A stretch of DNA of 7,632 nt, taken from the NCBI GenBank assembly GCA_021738105.1, contig JAIPCS010000161.1, positions 1-7,632 on the forward strand. Reading direction: 5' to 3'. The notes beneath the pieces are model-generated. The model had not been told where the DNA came from. It worked only from the letters and a program-made list of their open reading frames with translations, and ran no database searches. Positions 1 through 6,736 of the stretch are shown here, piece by piece. A program made the translations under genes and the position numbers. The stretch is from Sulfuritalea sp. Lineage in GTDB: Bacteria; Pseudomonadota; Gammaproteobacteria; Burkholderiales; Rhodocyclaceae. Numbering within the stretch: the stretch's first letter is position 1; each line of letters begins with the position of its first letter.

Positions 1-264
1 ACCGTCGATGTCCGCAACATGATCCCGCGCGAACGTCACCCGCTGATCTTCAGCAGCTTCGACGCGCTCGCCGCAGGCGAGGCATTGCTGCTGGTGAATG
101 ACCACGACCCGAAACCGCTCTTCTACCAGTTTCAGGCTGAATCGAAAGGCGAGTTCACCTGGGACTACCTCGAATCCGGCCCCGAGGTATGGCAAGTAAA
201 GATCGGCAAACCGACAGGCGCGGCGCCGGTTGCACCGACCGACGGCTGCGGCTGCGCTCACTGA
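1..264 (+). CDS. DUF2249 domain protein, 3' part (5' end outside window)
   Basis: The frame is open from base 1 and ends at TGA 262-264. The first visible residues (T-V-D-V-R) are already inside the conserved DUF2249 domain, so the true start lies upstream and the Met codon at 19 is internal. Visible family hallmarks are RERHPLIFSSFDAL (residues 10-23 of the visible part), LVNDHDPKPLFYQF (31-44) and the YLESGPEVW stretch (56-64). DUF2249 is a small soluble domain of about 70 residues with no firmly assigned reaction. From general knowledge it occurs next to, or fused with, hemerythrin-type domains and near denitrification/NO genes. The chain ends in a Pro/Ala linker and a Cys/His tail (CGCAH), a possible metal-binding extension. 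The next gene begins 10 nt after the stop, suggesting one transcript. Family assignment is firm; function is unknown. Confidence 0.87.
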   Translation, partial: TVDVRNMIPRERHPLIFSSFDALAAGEALLLVNDHDPKPLFYQFQAESKGEFTWDYLESGPEVWQVKIGKPTGAAPVAPTDGCGCAH

Positions 265-274
265 GTCATGTGCC

Positions 275-1369
275 ATGAGTGATCTGCGTCCCGCCGCGCG
301 CCTGCCCATGCTGGTACTGGGCATGCTCTCCCTGCTCGGTGGCGTGCTGGCAGGTCTTGCCCGTCTGGACTGGAGCGTGCCAGCAATCGCAAGCGGGGCG
401 GCGAGCTGGCACGGGGCGCTGATGATCACGGCGTTTCTCGGCACGGTGATCAGTCTGGAACGGGCCGTGGCGCTCGGGCGCGGTTGGGCCTATCTGGCGC
501 CGGCGGCAGCGGGGGTCGGCGGCATCGCCTTGCTTGCCGGCGCACCGCTCGTCGCGACTCAGATTCTGTCCATCCTGTCAGCCACAGTATTACTGGCTGC
601 CAGTGCTCAAGTACTGCGTCGGCTGGTGGCGCCATTCACCGTGATTCTTGCCTTGGGTGCGCTATGCTGGCTGGTCGGCAACCTTGCCTGGACCGGTGTT
701 TCGCTAAATGCGGCCGTACCCTGGTGGCTGGCCTTTCTGGTGCTGACCATTGCCGGCGAGCGACTGGAGTTGACCCGTTTTCTGCCGACCCCGATTGCGG
801 CGCAGCGTGTGTTCTTCATCATTGTCGGCGGAATTCTGACCGGCGCGATGACGAGTTTCTGGCAGCAGGATGCCGGGCTCACGCTATTTTCAGCCGCCGT
901 GTTGGCGCTGGCGGTCTGGCTGCTGCGCTATGACATTGCCCGGCGCAATGCACGACAGCAAGGACTGCCCCGCTTTATCGCCCTGTGCTTGCTCAGCGGC
1001 TATGTCTGGCTGGTCGTGGCCGGGTTGCTCGGTATCGCGGGTGGATTTTCGCCCGGCCATCCGTGGCGTGACGCGACTTTGCATGCCGTCGCGCTCGGCT
1101 TTGTGTTTTCAATGATCTTCGGTCACGCCGCGATCATCTTTCCAGCCGTGATGCGGGTAAGCATTCCCTATCATCCGGTCTTCTACCTGCCGCTGTTGGT
1201 GCTTCACGCATCACTCGCGCTGCGCGTTGTCGGTGGCCTCGACAACCAATTCGCATTGCGTCGGGAAGGCGGACTGATCAATGCCGTCGCTCTGCTGCTG
1301 TTCATTCTCACGCTGATCGGCAGCGTCTTGCGTGGCAAGCGCGAATCCGCTAACCAAGGAGTTACGTGA
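275..1369 (+). CDS. Polytopic membrane protein, NnrS-like
   Basis: The product has 364 residues and is almost entirely hydrophobic, with about 12 predicted membrane segments (near 11-30, 46-66, 72-90, 94-113, 119-139, 147-161, 178-194, 200-217, 233-255, 270-292, 302-320, 333-352). I chose ATG 275 because the earlier in-frame start at 230 would overlap DUF2249 by 35 nt and add a polar tail before the first segment; no strong ribosome-binding site is visible. Histidines in or beside membrane segments (H46 in SWHGAL, H270, H284 in IFGHAA, H300 in PYHP) recall NnrS, a heme/copper-containing inner-membrane protein tied to NO tolerance in denitrifiers. NnrS also carries an N-terminal HGHEM-type motif; here the equivalent is WHGALM. 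The resemblance is in length, topology and histidine placement, so NnrS-like is a moderate-confidence call and heme binding is inference. The gene lies 10 nt after the DUF2249 stop, and its TGA overlaps the next ATG by one base. Confidence 0.78.
   Translation: MSDLRPAARLPMLVLGMLSLLGGVLAGLARLDWSVPAIASGAASWHGALMITAFLGTVISLERAVALGRGWAYLAPAAAGVGGIALLAGAPLVATQILSILSATVLLAASAQVLRRLVAPFTVILALGALCWLVGNLAWTGVSLNAAVPWWLAFLVLTIAGERLELTRFLPTPIAAQRVFFIIVGGILTGAMTSFWQQDAGLTLFSAAVLALAVWLLRYDIARRNARQQGLPRFIALCLLSGYVWLVVAGLLGIAGGFSPGHPWRDATLHAVALGFVFSMIFGHAAIIFPAVMRVSIPYHPVFYLPLLVLHASLALRVVGGLDNQFALRREGGLINAVALLLFILTLIGSVLRGKRESANQGVT
1356..1361 (+). promoter_or_regulatory. Shine-Dalgarno site of fpr
   Basis: AAGGAG lies 7 nt before ATG 1369 and only 4 nt before the competing GTG at 1366. 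It is the clearest ribosome-binding site in the operon and selects ATG 1369 as the start of the reductase. It sits inside the last codons of the membrane-protein gene, and the TGATG stop/start overlap suggests translational coupling. Confidence 0.8.
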
Positions 1370-2184
1370 TGGGCGCCATCGAAGCACCCGGCTTGAACAT
1401 CCTGCGCAGTGGCGCCAACAACGCCGAGAAATGGACGAATGAGCGCGTACTGTCGATACGCTACTGGACGTCGACGCTGCTATCGTTTCGCACCACGCGC
1501 TATCGTGGCTTCCGCTTCACGCCGGGGCATTACACGCGCCTCGCGCTTGGCGCCGAAGGCGACCTGGTCTGGCGCCCCTTCTCTCTGGCTTCAGCGACTT
1601 ATGACGAGTTCCTTGAATTCATCGCCGTGCTGGTTCCCGGCGGTGCCTTTTCGGAACCGCTCAAGCAACTGCGCGAAGGCGATGCGATTCGCGTCGATAA
1701 GGCCAGCTACGGCTTTCTCACTGTCGATCAGTTGGCGCCGGGCAAGGATCTGTGGCTGCTGGCCAGCGGTACCGGACTGGGCCCGTTTATGTCGATGCTG
1801 CGCGATCCGGCGGTATGGCAGAACTACGAGCGCCTGATTGTGGCGCACAGCGTGCGTCATTCGACCGAACTGGCCTGGCGCAAAGAAATTGCCGAAATTC
1901 CAAAAAGCGAATTGTTCGCCGATGCGAAAGCCACGCTCACCTATTTGCCGGTTGTCACCCGTGAGCCCGGTGCAACTCCACTGGAAGAACGCATTCCGCT
2001 CCTGCTTGCCGACGGTCGCCTGGAAGCGGCGGCGAACACGGCGCTCGATGTTGCCACTTCGCGCCTGATGGTCTGCGGCAACCCCGAAATGGCGCGCGAG
2101 CTTCGGCAATTCCTTGGCGCACGAGGCTTCGCCACCAATCGCCGCGGCGTACCGGGCCAGATGGCTTTCGAGAAATACTGGTAA
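1369..2184 (+). CDS. fpr: Ferredoxin/flavodoxin-NADP+ reductase
   Basis: This 271-residue FAD enzyme moves electrons between NADPH and ferredoxin or flavodoxin in the cytoplasm. Domain order is FAD-binding barrel (about 20-115) then NADP-binding fold (about 125-271). Visible motifs: RPFSLAS at 69-75, the R-x-x-S flavin signature (more often R-A-Y-S); GTGLGPF at 134-140, the pyrophosphate loop; HSVR at 160-163 and VVTRE at 195-199, matching positions whose arginines bind the NADP 2'-phosphate in E. coli Fpr; and CGNPEM at 236-241. The C-terminus is EKYW. A terminal Trp is typical of the E. coli-type subclass, whereas the Azotobacter/Rhodobacter subclass carries an extra tail. Length is slightly above the usual 248-260 because of about 15 extra N-terminal residues. 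Start ATG 1369 is set by AAGGAG at 1356-1361. The gene overlaps the membrane-protein stop by 1 nt and precedes the hemerythrin gene by 18 nt, so the diiron protein is a possible electron acceptor (inference). It could instead be a general housekeeping Fpr. Confidence 0.93.
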   Translation: MGAIEAPGLNILRSGANNAEKWTNERVLSIRYWTSTLLSFRTTRYRGFRFTPGHYTRLALGAEGDLVWRPFSLASATYDEFLEFIAVLVPGGAFSEPLKQLREGDAIRVDKASYGFLTVDQLAPGKDLWLLASGTGLGPFMSMLRDPAVWQNYERLIVAHSVRHSTELAWRKEIAEIPKSELFADAKATLTYLPVVTREPGATPLEERIPLLLADGRLEAAANTALDVATSRLMVCGNPEMARELRQFLGARGFATNRRGVPGQMAFEKYW

Positions 2185-2202
2185 GCGCGCAATGCAGCCA
2201 CG

Positions 2203-2625
2203 ATGAAACGCCACCCCGACCTCCAGCAACTATCTCGCGAACACCACGGAGCGCTGAAACTGTCGCGCGATGCGCGAGGCGCTGCCGAGTCGGGGAATAG
2301 GAACGAGGTCGCGGTACTGGCACGACGTGTCGACCAGACCTTCCGCGGCGAACTCGATCCGCACTTCTGTGTCGAAGAGCAAGGCATCCTCAACCTCCTG
2401 GCGCAGGCCGGCCAACACGCCCTGGTCGCGCGCACCCTGGCCGAGCATGGCGAGCTGCGCCGTCTCGCCGAGTCGCTGGCGACCCCGGATGCGGAAACGC
2501 TTTTGCGCTTCGCCGAACTGCTCGGTGCGCATGTGCGTTTCGAAGAGCGCGAGTTATTCGAGGCGGCACAGGAATTACTGGCGAAGAGCCAGGCCCTTGC
2601 AACAGTCGACTCACAAGACGACTGA
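2203..2625 (+). CDS. Hemerythrin-like (HHE) diiron protein, YtfE-type ligand set
   Basis: This 140-residue protein consists of one four-helix hemerythrin/HHE domain with no signal peptide or membrane segment, so it is probably cytoplasmic. Candidate iron ligands lie in the expected order: H14/H15 (REHHGAL), H54 and E58 (HFCVE), H82 (AEHGEL), H110 and E114 (HVRFE). Two HxxxE pairs plus two single histidines match E. coli YtfE/Ric (H84, H129, E133, H160, H204, E208), the iron-sulfur repair and NO-stress protein. O2-carrying hemerythrins instead use five His, one Glu and one Asp. The N-terminal ScdA_N domain of YtfE is absent. ATG 2203 starts 18 nt after the fpr stop, with no convincing ribosome-binding site, so translation may rely on coupling. 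The gene is in the same frame as fpr, separated only by the TAA and six sense codons. Function in NO or O2 sensing or cluster repair is inferred; the domain call is firm. Confidence 0.9.
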   Translation: MKRHPDLQQLSREHHGALKLSRDARGAAESGNRNEVAVLARRVDQTFRGELDPHFCVEEQGILNLLAQAGQHALVARTLAEHGELRRLAESLATPDAETLLRFAELLGAHVRFEERELFEAAQELLAKSQALATVDSQDD

Positions 2626-2711
2626 TCGGCAATACAGCACGGATCGATATTCGGCTACAGTGCCCGGACCCCACTTGATTGACACGATGGTGAACTTTCC
2701 CGAATAGATCC

Positions 2712-2936
2712 ATGGCCAAGAAATTTCCACTCCATCCCAAGCACCCGGAAAGAATTTGCTGGGGATGCGACAAATACTGTCCGGTAGATTCGCTCGAATG
2801 CGGCAACGGATCGGATCGCACTCAGCACCCGGCGGAACTGCTCGGAGAAGACTGGCTTCAGTACGGCGACTGGGGAATAGAGACAGAGACGGACGCCACC
2901 AACCCTGACGACCTCAGAACAAAAGAGCGCCACTAA
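2712..2936 (+). CDS. DUF3079 small four-cysteine protein
   Basis: The product has 74 residues and starts with the very characteristic DUF3079 opening (MAKKFPLHPKHPERICWGCD), followed by the GNGSDRTQHPAEL stretch. Four cysteines form C-x2-C-x3-C-x6-C (C16, C19, C23, C30), flanked by H11 and H39, which suggests zinc or an iron-sulfur cluster; no biochemical role is known to me. The strongly conserved N-terminus fixes ATG 2712 although no ribosome-binding site is evident. The tail after about residue 50 is acidic and polar and looks dispensable. The gene is 86 nt after the hemerythrin stop. No terminator or convincing promoter is visible in that gap, so it may be co-transcribed with the upstream operon or be independent. 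No signal peptide is present. Confidence 0.9.
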   Translation: MAKKFPLHPKHPERICWGCDKYCPVDSLECGNGSDRTQHPAELLGEDWLQYGDWGIETETDATNPDDLRTKERH

Positions 2937-2992
2937 AGACGCAATTTGAATTCGACTGTTGCCCGCACCTGAAAACTCGGCGATGGTGAGAC

Positions 2993-3029
2993 GGCGGCAG
3001 GAAACCCGATCGACATTGCACATGCCGCC
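2993..3029. repeat. Inverted repeat, 7 bp arms
   Basis: GGCGGCA (2993-2999) and TGCCGCC (3023-3029) are perfect reverse complements separated by 23 nt. Allowing a bulged C at 2992 adds two pairs (2990-2991 with 3030-3031). It starts 57 nt after the DUF3079 stop. No T-run follows on either strand, so terminator function is not supported by sequence alone. Confidence 0.4.
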
Positions 3030-3171
3030 TCAGCATGCCCAAGGGGACGGTTGATGAGAGCTGCGGCCTGGCAGAATCGTCAGACCGGCAACGTGCCGGC
3101 TACCGCGTAAACGTCGACTTGTCCGGCAAGTTTCTACCGTACAAGACGTATTGAACCGAGCGACAGGAAGC

Positions 3172-3201
3172 GGCGCGAAACCCACCCCGTCAATTCGCGC
3201 C
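3172..3201. repeat. Inverted repeat, 8 bp GC-rich arms
   Basis: GGCGCGAA (3172-3179) and TTCGCGCC (3194-3201) are perfect reverse complements around a 14-nt loop, the strongest stem in this gap. It lies about 86 nt beyond the DUF748 stop in that gene's direction of transcription. No T-run flanks it on either strand. It may be a transcript-end stabilising hairpin, but this is inference. Confidence 0.45.
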
Positions 3202-3286
3202 CTGCCTGGTGGTCCGATGAGGCGGCACAAGCTGAACACGATCAACAGGCAAGCGCCGCGCAATGGCCTCGCTGGCCGGATACAGG

Positions 3287-6200
3287 TCAACGATCCGCTT
3301 TGCCGATCTCGATTTTGAGCAGAATCTCGCGGCCCGTCGCCTCACTTTTTTCCACGGCACCCAGCCGGACGCGTGCAGCAGGCGCCCCGGCGGCCTTCAG
3401 CTTTTCCAGAGCATGCTCGGCACGGCGCGTGGCGAGCGCCTGCAAAACCGTATCGTTAACCTGTGCATAGACCTTCAGCTTTTCGAACAGCAATGCATGG
3501 AAATCCGAGCCCTTGAGCTGCGCGATCTCAGTCTCGCTCAAACTGCGCTTCTTTTTCAACAGACTGGAAAGACCCGACATCATTCGTCCGCCGAGGCTTT
3601 CTTCCATCTGGCCAGGGTTGGCACGACGAAAGCCATCTTTCAAAACAGACAATTCCGCATCGCCAAAGCTCTCTGCAAACAGCGCTTCCAACGCGGCCTG
3701 AACTTTTGGCGTGTGCGTCGATAGCGGACCGGGGTCGGCTTTTTCATCGACCGTCTGCCCGCTTTTCGCCGCGACATCGCGACGAACTCGCTGATCCTGC
3801 AAGGCGCCGCGATCAAGTTCGGCCCAGGTGCCGCGTATGTCGAGCGCCAATCCCGGGCGCTTCTTCAACACCGTTGCGAGCCTCAACAGCTTTTCACGCT
3901 CAGGCGGTGTCAGTTGTGATGCACCGGGTTCGAAACCAATACTGTCCAGCTTCTCTCCACCACCGCCAAATAGCGCACCGAGAGCACGGAATGGCGCGGT
4001 AATTATTTTTGAAAGAACGTTGGTGATGGCCTTCCAGACTATCTGACCATAACTGAATTGAGGATCATCGAGACTTCCGGAAATTGGCACACCAAGATCG
4101 ATGCGACCGTCGGAATCGCTCAAGAGGGCAATCGCCAGATCCAGCGGCAAATCCGACGCGGTCGGACTCTCGACCCGCTCGCCCAACTCGAGACGGTCGA
4201 TCACGATCTGATTTTCGCCATGCAGCTGACGCTGCTTTATTTTGTATTCCAGATTCAGTGACATTTTTCCCGAATTGATCTTGCGCCCGGCAAACGTGGC
4301 CGAGTAAGGCGTCATGCGCGTCATCTCGATATTGCGGAATACCACTTTGAGGTCCATGAAATCGGTGGGCTTGAAGAAGTCGACTTGACCATCCACGTGC
4401 GCCAGGCCGAACTCGTCGACAGCGCCATCGAGTTCCACCTTCCCGGGAACGCCGGGCTTGGACGACAGTCCGACAATTGAGCCGCGCAAATTATGGATGC
4501 GTGTCGCGAAGGGCAATACCAGGGAATGATCGGCAAAATCCATCGCGCCGCCACGAAAGCGCAGACGATCGATATTGACCAGGAAATCCGGAGTAGCCGA
4601 TTTGGCGGCTGCAACTTTTGCGGACGAAGGCGTCTCCGGCGCCGATGCCGGACTGGGAGTGCTCGAACCTGCCGGCTTTGCGCTTGCCGGGCGATCTGCC
4701 GCCGCACCCTTTTTCCGCAGGACTCGTTGAAGATTGGTCGTCTTGTCCTTGTCGATGATCAGCTTGGTATCAAGCCCGTCGAGTTGCAACTGGGTAATAG
4801 TCAGATGGTGCGGGTCGAGATCCAGATCACCCGTAGTGAGCGACTTCCAGGCCAGAAAGACATTCTTTGTGCCGGCTTCATTCAGGCGCAGATCGTGCAC
4901 GCTGAAATTTCCACGATAGCGGCTGCCTTTCACGTTGTGTTGTACACGCCCCGCGGCTGACGCTTTGCCGCCGACCAGATCGAGTGCCGCAAGGTGGGCA
5001 ACATACGGCTGCGCCAGTTTAAGCGTTAGATTGGAAAGTTTGACTTTCAAATCAGCTGAAAACTTTTCCGGCACAAGGGATCCGCTCAGTTCCAGCCGGC
5101 CGCCGCTGCGCACATCAAGACTGGCCCGGACCGGCAAAGGCGTGCTGAATTTCTCGCTGATGCCATCGACACCGATGGCAATGTTGTCGAGGCCGAACTC
5201 GACTGCCGGCGCTACGGTTTCATCGCGCAAGGCAACCGCAAAATCGGCGAGTGTCACCCGCCCGATGTTGTAGCGCCATGGCGCACCGGGATTCTCCTCC
5301 TTGGGCGCGCTCGCCTGCGTTTTCGACTTGGCAGGCCCTTTGGCGAAGCTGTCGATCAGTTCAAGCAAAGCGATCCTGCCCTGTGCATCGCGTCGCGCGC
5401 TGACGTCTCCGCGCTTGAGTGCCACAGACGCAAGATTTGCAGTGTGTTGCCTTAGATCGACTTTGACATCGGCCACCGATATCTGGTCCAGCTTCAGCGC
5501 GGGCGAGCGACTCTTTTTGTCCAGCATCGCCTCGATCCGATTGCCTTGCAGCTCAATGGCGCCCAGCTCAAGTTGCCCGCTTGCCAATTCGAAACGTCCA
5601 TCCCTGGCCGAAAGACGGTCAACAGCAAGCCGCGGTGCCGTGTCTCCCGCCATCTGCTGCAATCGATTGCCCAGTAGCTCAATGGCACCCAGCACAAACT
5701 TCCCGCTTGCCAAATCGAAACTTCCATCCTTGACCGAAAGAGTGTCAACAGCAAACCGCGGCGCCAGGTCTCCTGCCATTTGCTGCACACGCAGCGAAGC
5801 AACCGACACGCCCATTCGAGTCAATGCCAGGGTCAATGCACCACCCGTCTGCTGCGTCGTGTAATCGGCAGCAAAAGCCGCGACACCCGAAGGCGGTGCG
5901 ATCGGCAGACGGCCCTGCAGTAGTGGTGCCAGACGATCGAGATTGATGTCGCGGATATCCAGATGACCGTTGCTCGCCAGGGGATTGAGCGTCACTTGAC
6001 CTTCCCACGCCAGTTGAGCGCCTGCCAGTGTCTTGGCTTTCAGCTTGAATTTTCCCGCATCATCCGGCACGGTCGAGACATCGCTCAATTCAAGATCGAG
6101 CGGATCGATACGTGTGGCATAGGCTGGCGTCACACGCTGGTCGGCGAAAGCAATCTGTGCAGCAGCGACACGTAACTGGCGAATATTCAGTCGTGGCATG

Positions 6201-6622
6201 CCTGTCGATTCGGGCTGCGGCTCGGGACTCTTCAAGGCTTCAAACAGCGCGCTCCAGTTCATGCCGCCGTCTTTGCGCAACTCCAGGCTGGCATCGAGTC
6301 CATCGAGTTGAATGGCATCAAATATCAGGATGCGCTCACTCAGGCTTTTCGCCGAGAGGTCGACAAACAGCTCGCGAAAAGCCACCAGCAGATTGCCCTG
6401 CGGATCGTCAAGGCGTACCTGACCCAGTCGCAGGCTCAAGTTCCAAAGGTCGATCTCGGGCAAAGCAAGTGTCAGTCGATGACCGGTTTTTTCGGCGATG
6501 TACTTTTCAGCCTGCGACTTGAGAATGCCCGGCAAGGCCAGCCAGACAACGACCAGCGCAGCCAGAACCCCACTCGCGGATATCAGCGCAATTTTTCTTG
6601 ACTTTTTGGAAAACAAAATCAC
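3287..6622 (-). CDS. DUF748 / AsmA-like envelope protein, membrane-anchored
   Basis: The product has 1111 residues from GTG 6622, which follows GAGG by 4 nt. The frame extends to a TTG at 6730, but that codon falls at the predicted transcription start and would put 36 polar residues before the anchor. Residues 1-10 are basic, 11-30 form one membrane anchor, and the rest should be periplasmic. The N-terminal region (about 35-130) has the AsmA-like pattern of amphipathic strands; a tandem repeat covers 280-363. An Ala/Ser/Pro-rich linker at about 637-675 precedes the most conserved DUF748 part, including DFMDLKVVF, the NIEMTRMTPYSATFAGRKI stretch, LPLDLAIALL and GSLDDPQFSYG. After a glycine-rich hinge a C-terminal region from about 897 opens with FEPGASQLTPPEREKL, recalling an OmpA-like start. 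DUF748 proteins relate to the AsmA/TamB/YhdP group, some members of which bridge lipids between membranes; that role here is inference. Transcribed alone, convergent with DUF3079. Confidence 0.93.
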   Translation of the reverse strand: MILFSKKSRKIALISASGVLAALVVVWLALPGILKSQAEKYIAEKTGHRLTLALPEIDLWNLSLRLGQVRLDDPQGNLLVAFRELFVDLSAKSLSERILIFDAIQLDGLDASLELRKDGGMNWSALFEALKSPEPQPESTGMPRLNIRQLRVAAAQIAFADQRVTPAYATRIDPLDLELSDVSTVPDDAGKFKLKAKTLAGAQLAWEGQVTLNPLASNGHLDIRDINLDRLAPLLQGRLPIAPPSGVAAFAADYTTQQTGGALTLALTRMGVSVASLRVQQMAGDLAPRFAVDTLSVKDGSFDLASGKFVLGAIELLGNRLQQMAGDTAPRLAVDRLSARDGRFELASGQLELGAIELQGNRIEAMLDKKSRSPALKLDQISVADVKVDLRQHTANLASVALKRGDVSARRDAQGRIALLELIDSFAKGPAKSKTQASAPKEENPGAPWRYNIGRVTLADFAVALRDETVAPAVEFGLDNIAIGVDGISEKFSTPLPVRASLDVRSGGRLELSGSLVPEKFSADLKVKLSNLTLKLAQPYVAHLAALDLVGGKASAAGRVQHNVKGSRYRGNFSVHDLRLNEAGTKNVFLAWKSLTTGDLDLDPHHLTITQLQLDGLDTKLIIDKDKTTNLQRVLRKKGAAADRPASAKPAGSSTPSPASAPETPSSAKVAAAKSATPDFLVNIDRLRFRGGAMDFADHSLVLPFATRIHNLRGSIVGLSSKPGVPGKVELDGAVDEFGLAHVDGQVDFFKPTDFMDLKVVFRNIEMTRMTPYSATFAGRKINSGKMSLNLEYKIKQRQLHGENQIVIDRLELGERVESPTASDLPLDLAIALLSDSDGRIDLGVPISGSLDDPQFSYGQIVWKAITNVLSKIITAPFRALGALFGGGGEKLDSIGFEPGASQLTPPEREKLLRLATVLKKRPGLALDIRGTWAELDRGALQDQRVRRDVAAKSGQTVDEKADPGPLSTHTPKVQAALEALFAESFGDAELSVLKDGFRRANPGQMEESLGGRMMSGLSSLLKKKRSLSETEIAQLKGSDFHALLFEKLKVYAQVNDTVLQALATRRAEHALEKLKAAGAPAARVRLGAVEKSEATGREILLKIEIGKADR
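5534..5785 (-). repeat. Tandem duplication of 126 bp (2 x 42 codons) inside the DUF748 gene
   Basis: Two adjacent 126-nt units, 5660-5785 (residues 280-321) and 5534-5659 (residues 322-363), align without gaps and in phase. By hand alignment they differ at about 22-23 of 126 bases and 12 of 42 residues. Both units start QQMAGD-x-APR and share a DGxFxLASG core and a GAIELxGNR end. The next stretch of the protein (through VADVKVDLRQHTANLASVAL) looks like a third, much more diverged unit, consistent with a repeating beta-strand architecture. Confidence 0.9.
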
Positions 6623-6736
6623 TGTGCCTCGGTAAACATTCTGGTTGTCTGTCGAACCGTCAAGCGGCTCGCCTGCGGGAACCCGCTGTGCTGTCGAAAC
6701 CAGGAATGGCCAGCAACATCGGCCCTGCAATGAAGC

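Larger units (their letters stand above)
2937..3286. other. Intergenic region between convergent genes, with inverted repeats
   Basis: These 350 nt separate the DUF3079 stop from the DUF748 stop on the opposite strand. I find no believable gene. They contain four perfect inverted repeats: 2993-2999/3023-3029 (7 bp), 3085-3090/3094-3099 (6 bp, 3-nt loop), 3117-3121/3127-3131 (5 bp, 5-nt loop, then TTT on the + strand) and 3172-3179/3194-3201 (8 bp). None has a proper U-run, so no classical intrinsic terminator can be assigned; one or more may still act in 3' end formation for either gene. Confidence 0.5.

Noticed and set aside
1591..2229. Minus-strand frame of 212 codons opposite fpr
   Set aside because: It lies antisense to a clearly identified reductase with intact motifs and shows no domain of its own.
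2679..2708. Perfect TTGACA (2679-2684) upstream of DUF3079 as a -35
   Set aside because: The best -10 at a legal distance (AATAGA, 18-nt spacer) is only 3/6, and transcription would begin at or after the ATG, although the conserved N-terminus requires that start.
3117..3134. ACTTG-TCCGG-CAAGT followed by TTT as a terminator
   Set aside because: The stem is only 5 bp with mixed composition and the T-run is three bases; too weak to call.
2993..3201. CRISPR or REP-like array made of the intergenic inverted repeats
   Set aside because: The repeats differ in sequence, arm length and spacing; there is no repeated unit.
3030..3290. Minus-strand frame of 86 codons starting with TTG overlapping the DUF748 stop, with a hydrophobic N-terminus
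   Set aside because: No ribosome-binding site, a rare start codon, Arg/Pro/Cys-rich composition typical of out-of-frame GC-rich DNA, and no recognisable family.
5301..5864. Plus-strand frame of 187 codons inside the DUF748 gene
   Set aside because: It is antisense to a well-supported coding sequence and is Ser/Arg/Ala-rich with no domain; its internal repetition only mirrors the DUF748 duplication.
6623..6730. 36-residue N-terminal extension of the DUF748 protein from TTG 6730
   Set aside because: The start would coincide with the predicted transcription start, has no ribosome-binding site and would place polar sequence before the membrane anchor; GTG 6622 with GAGG is better.
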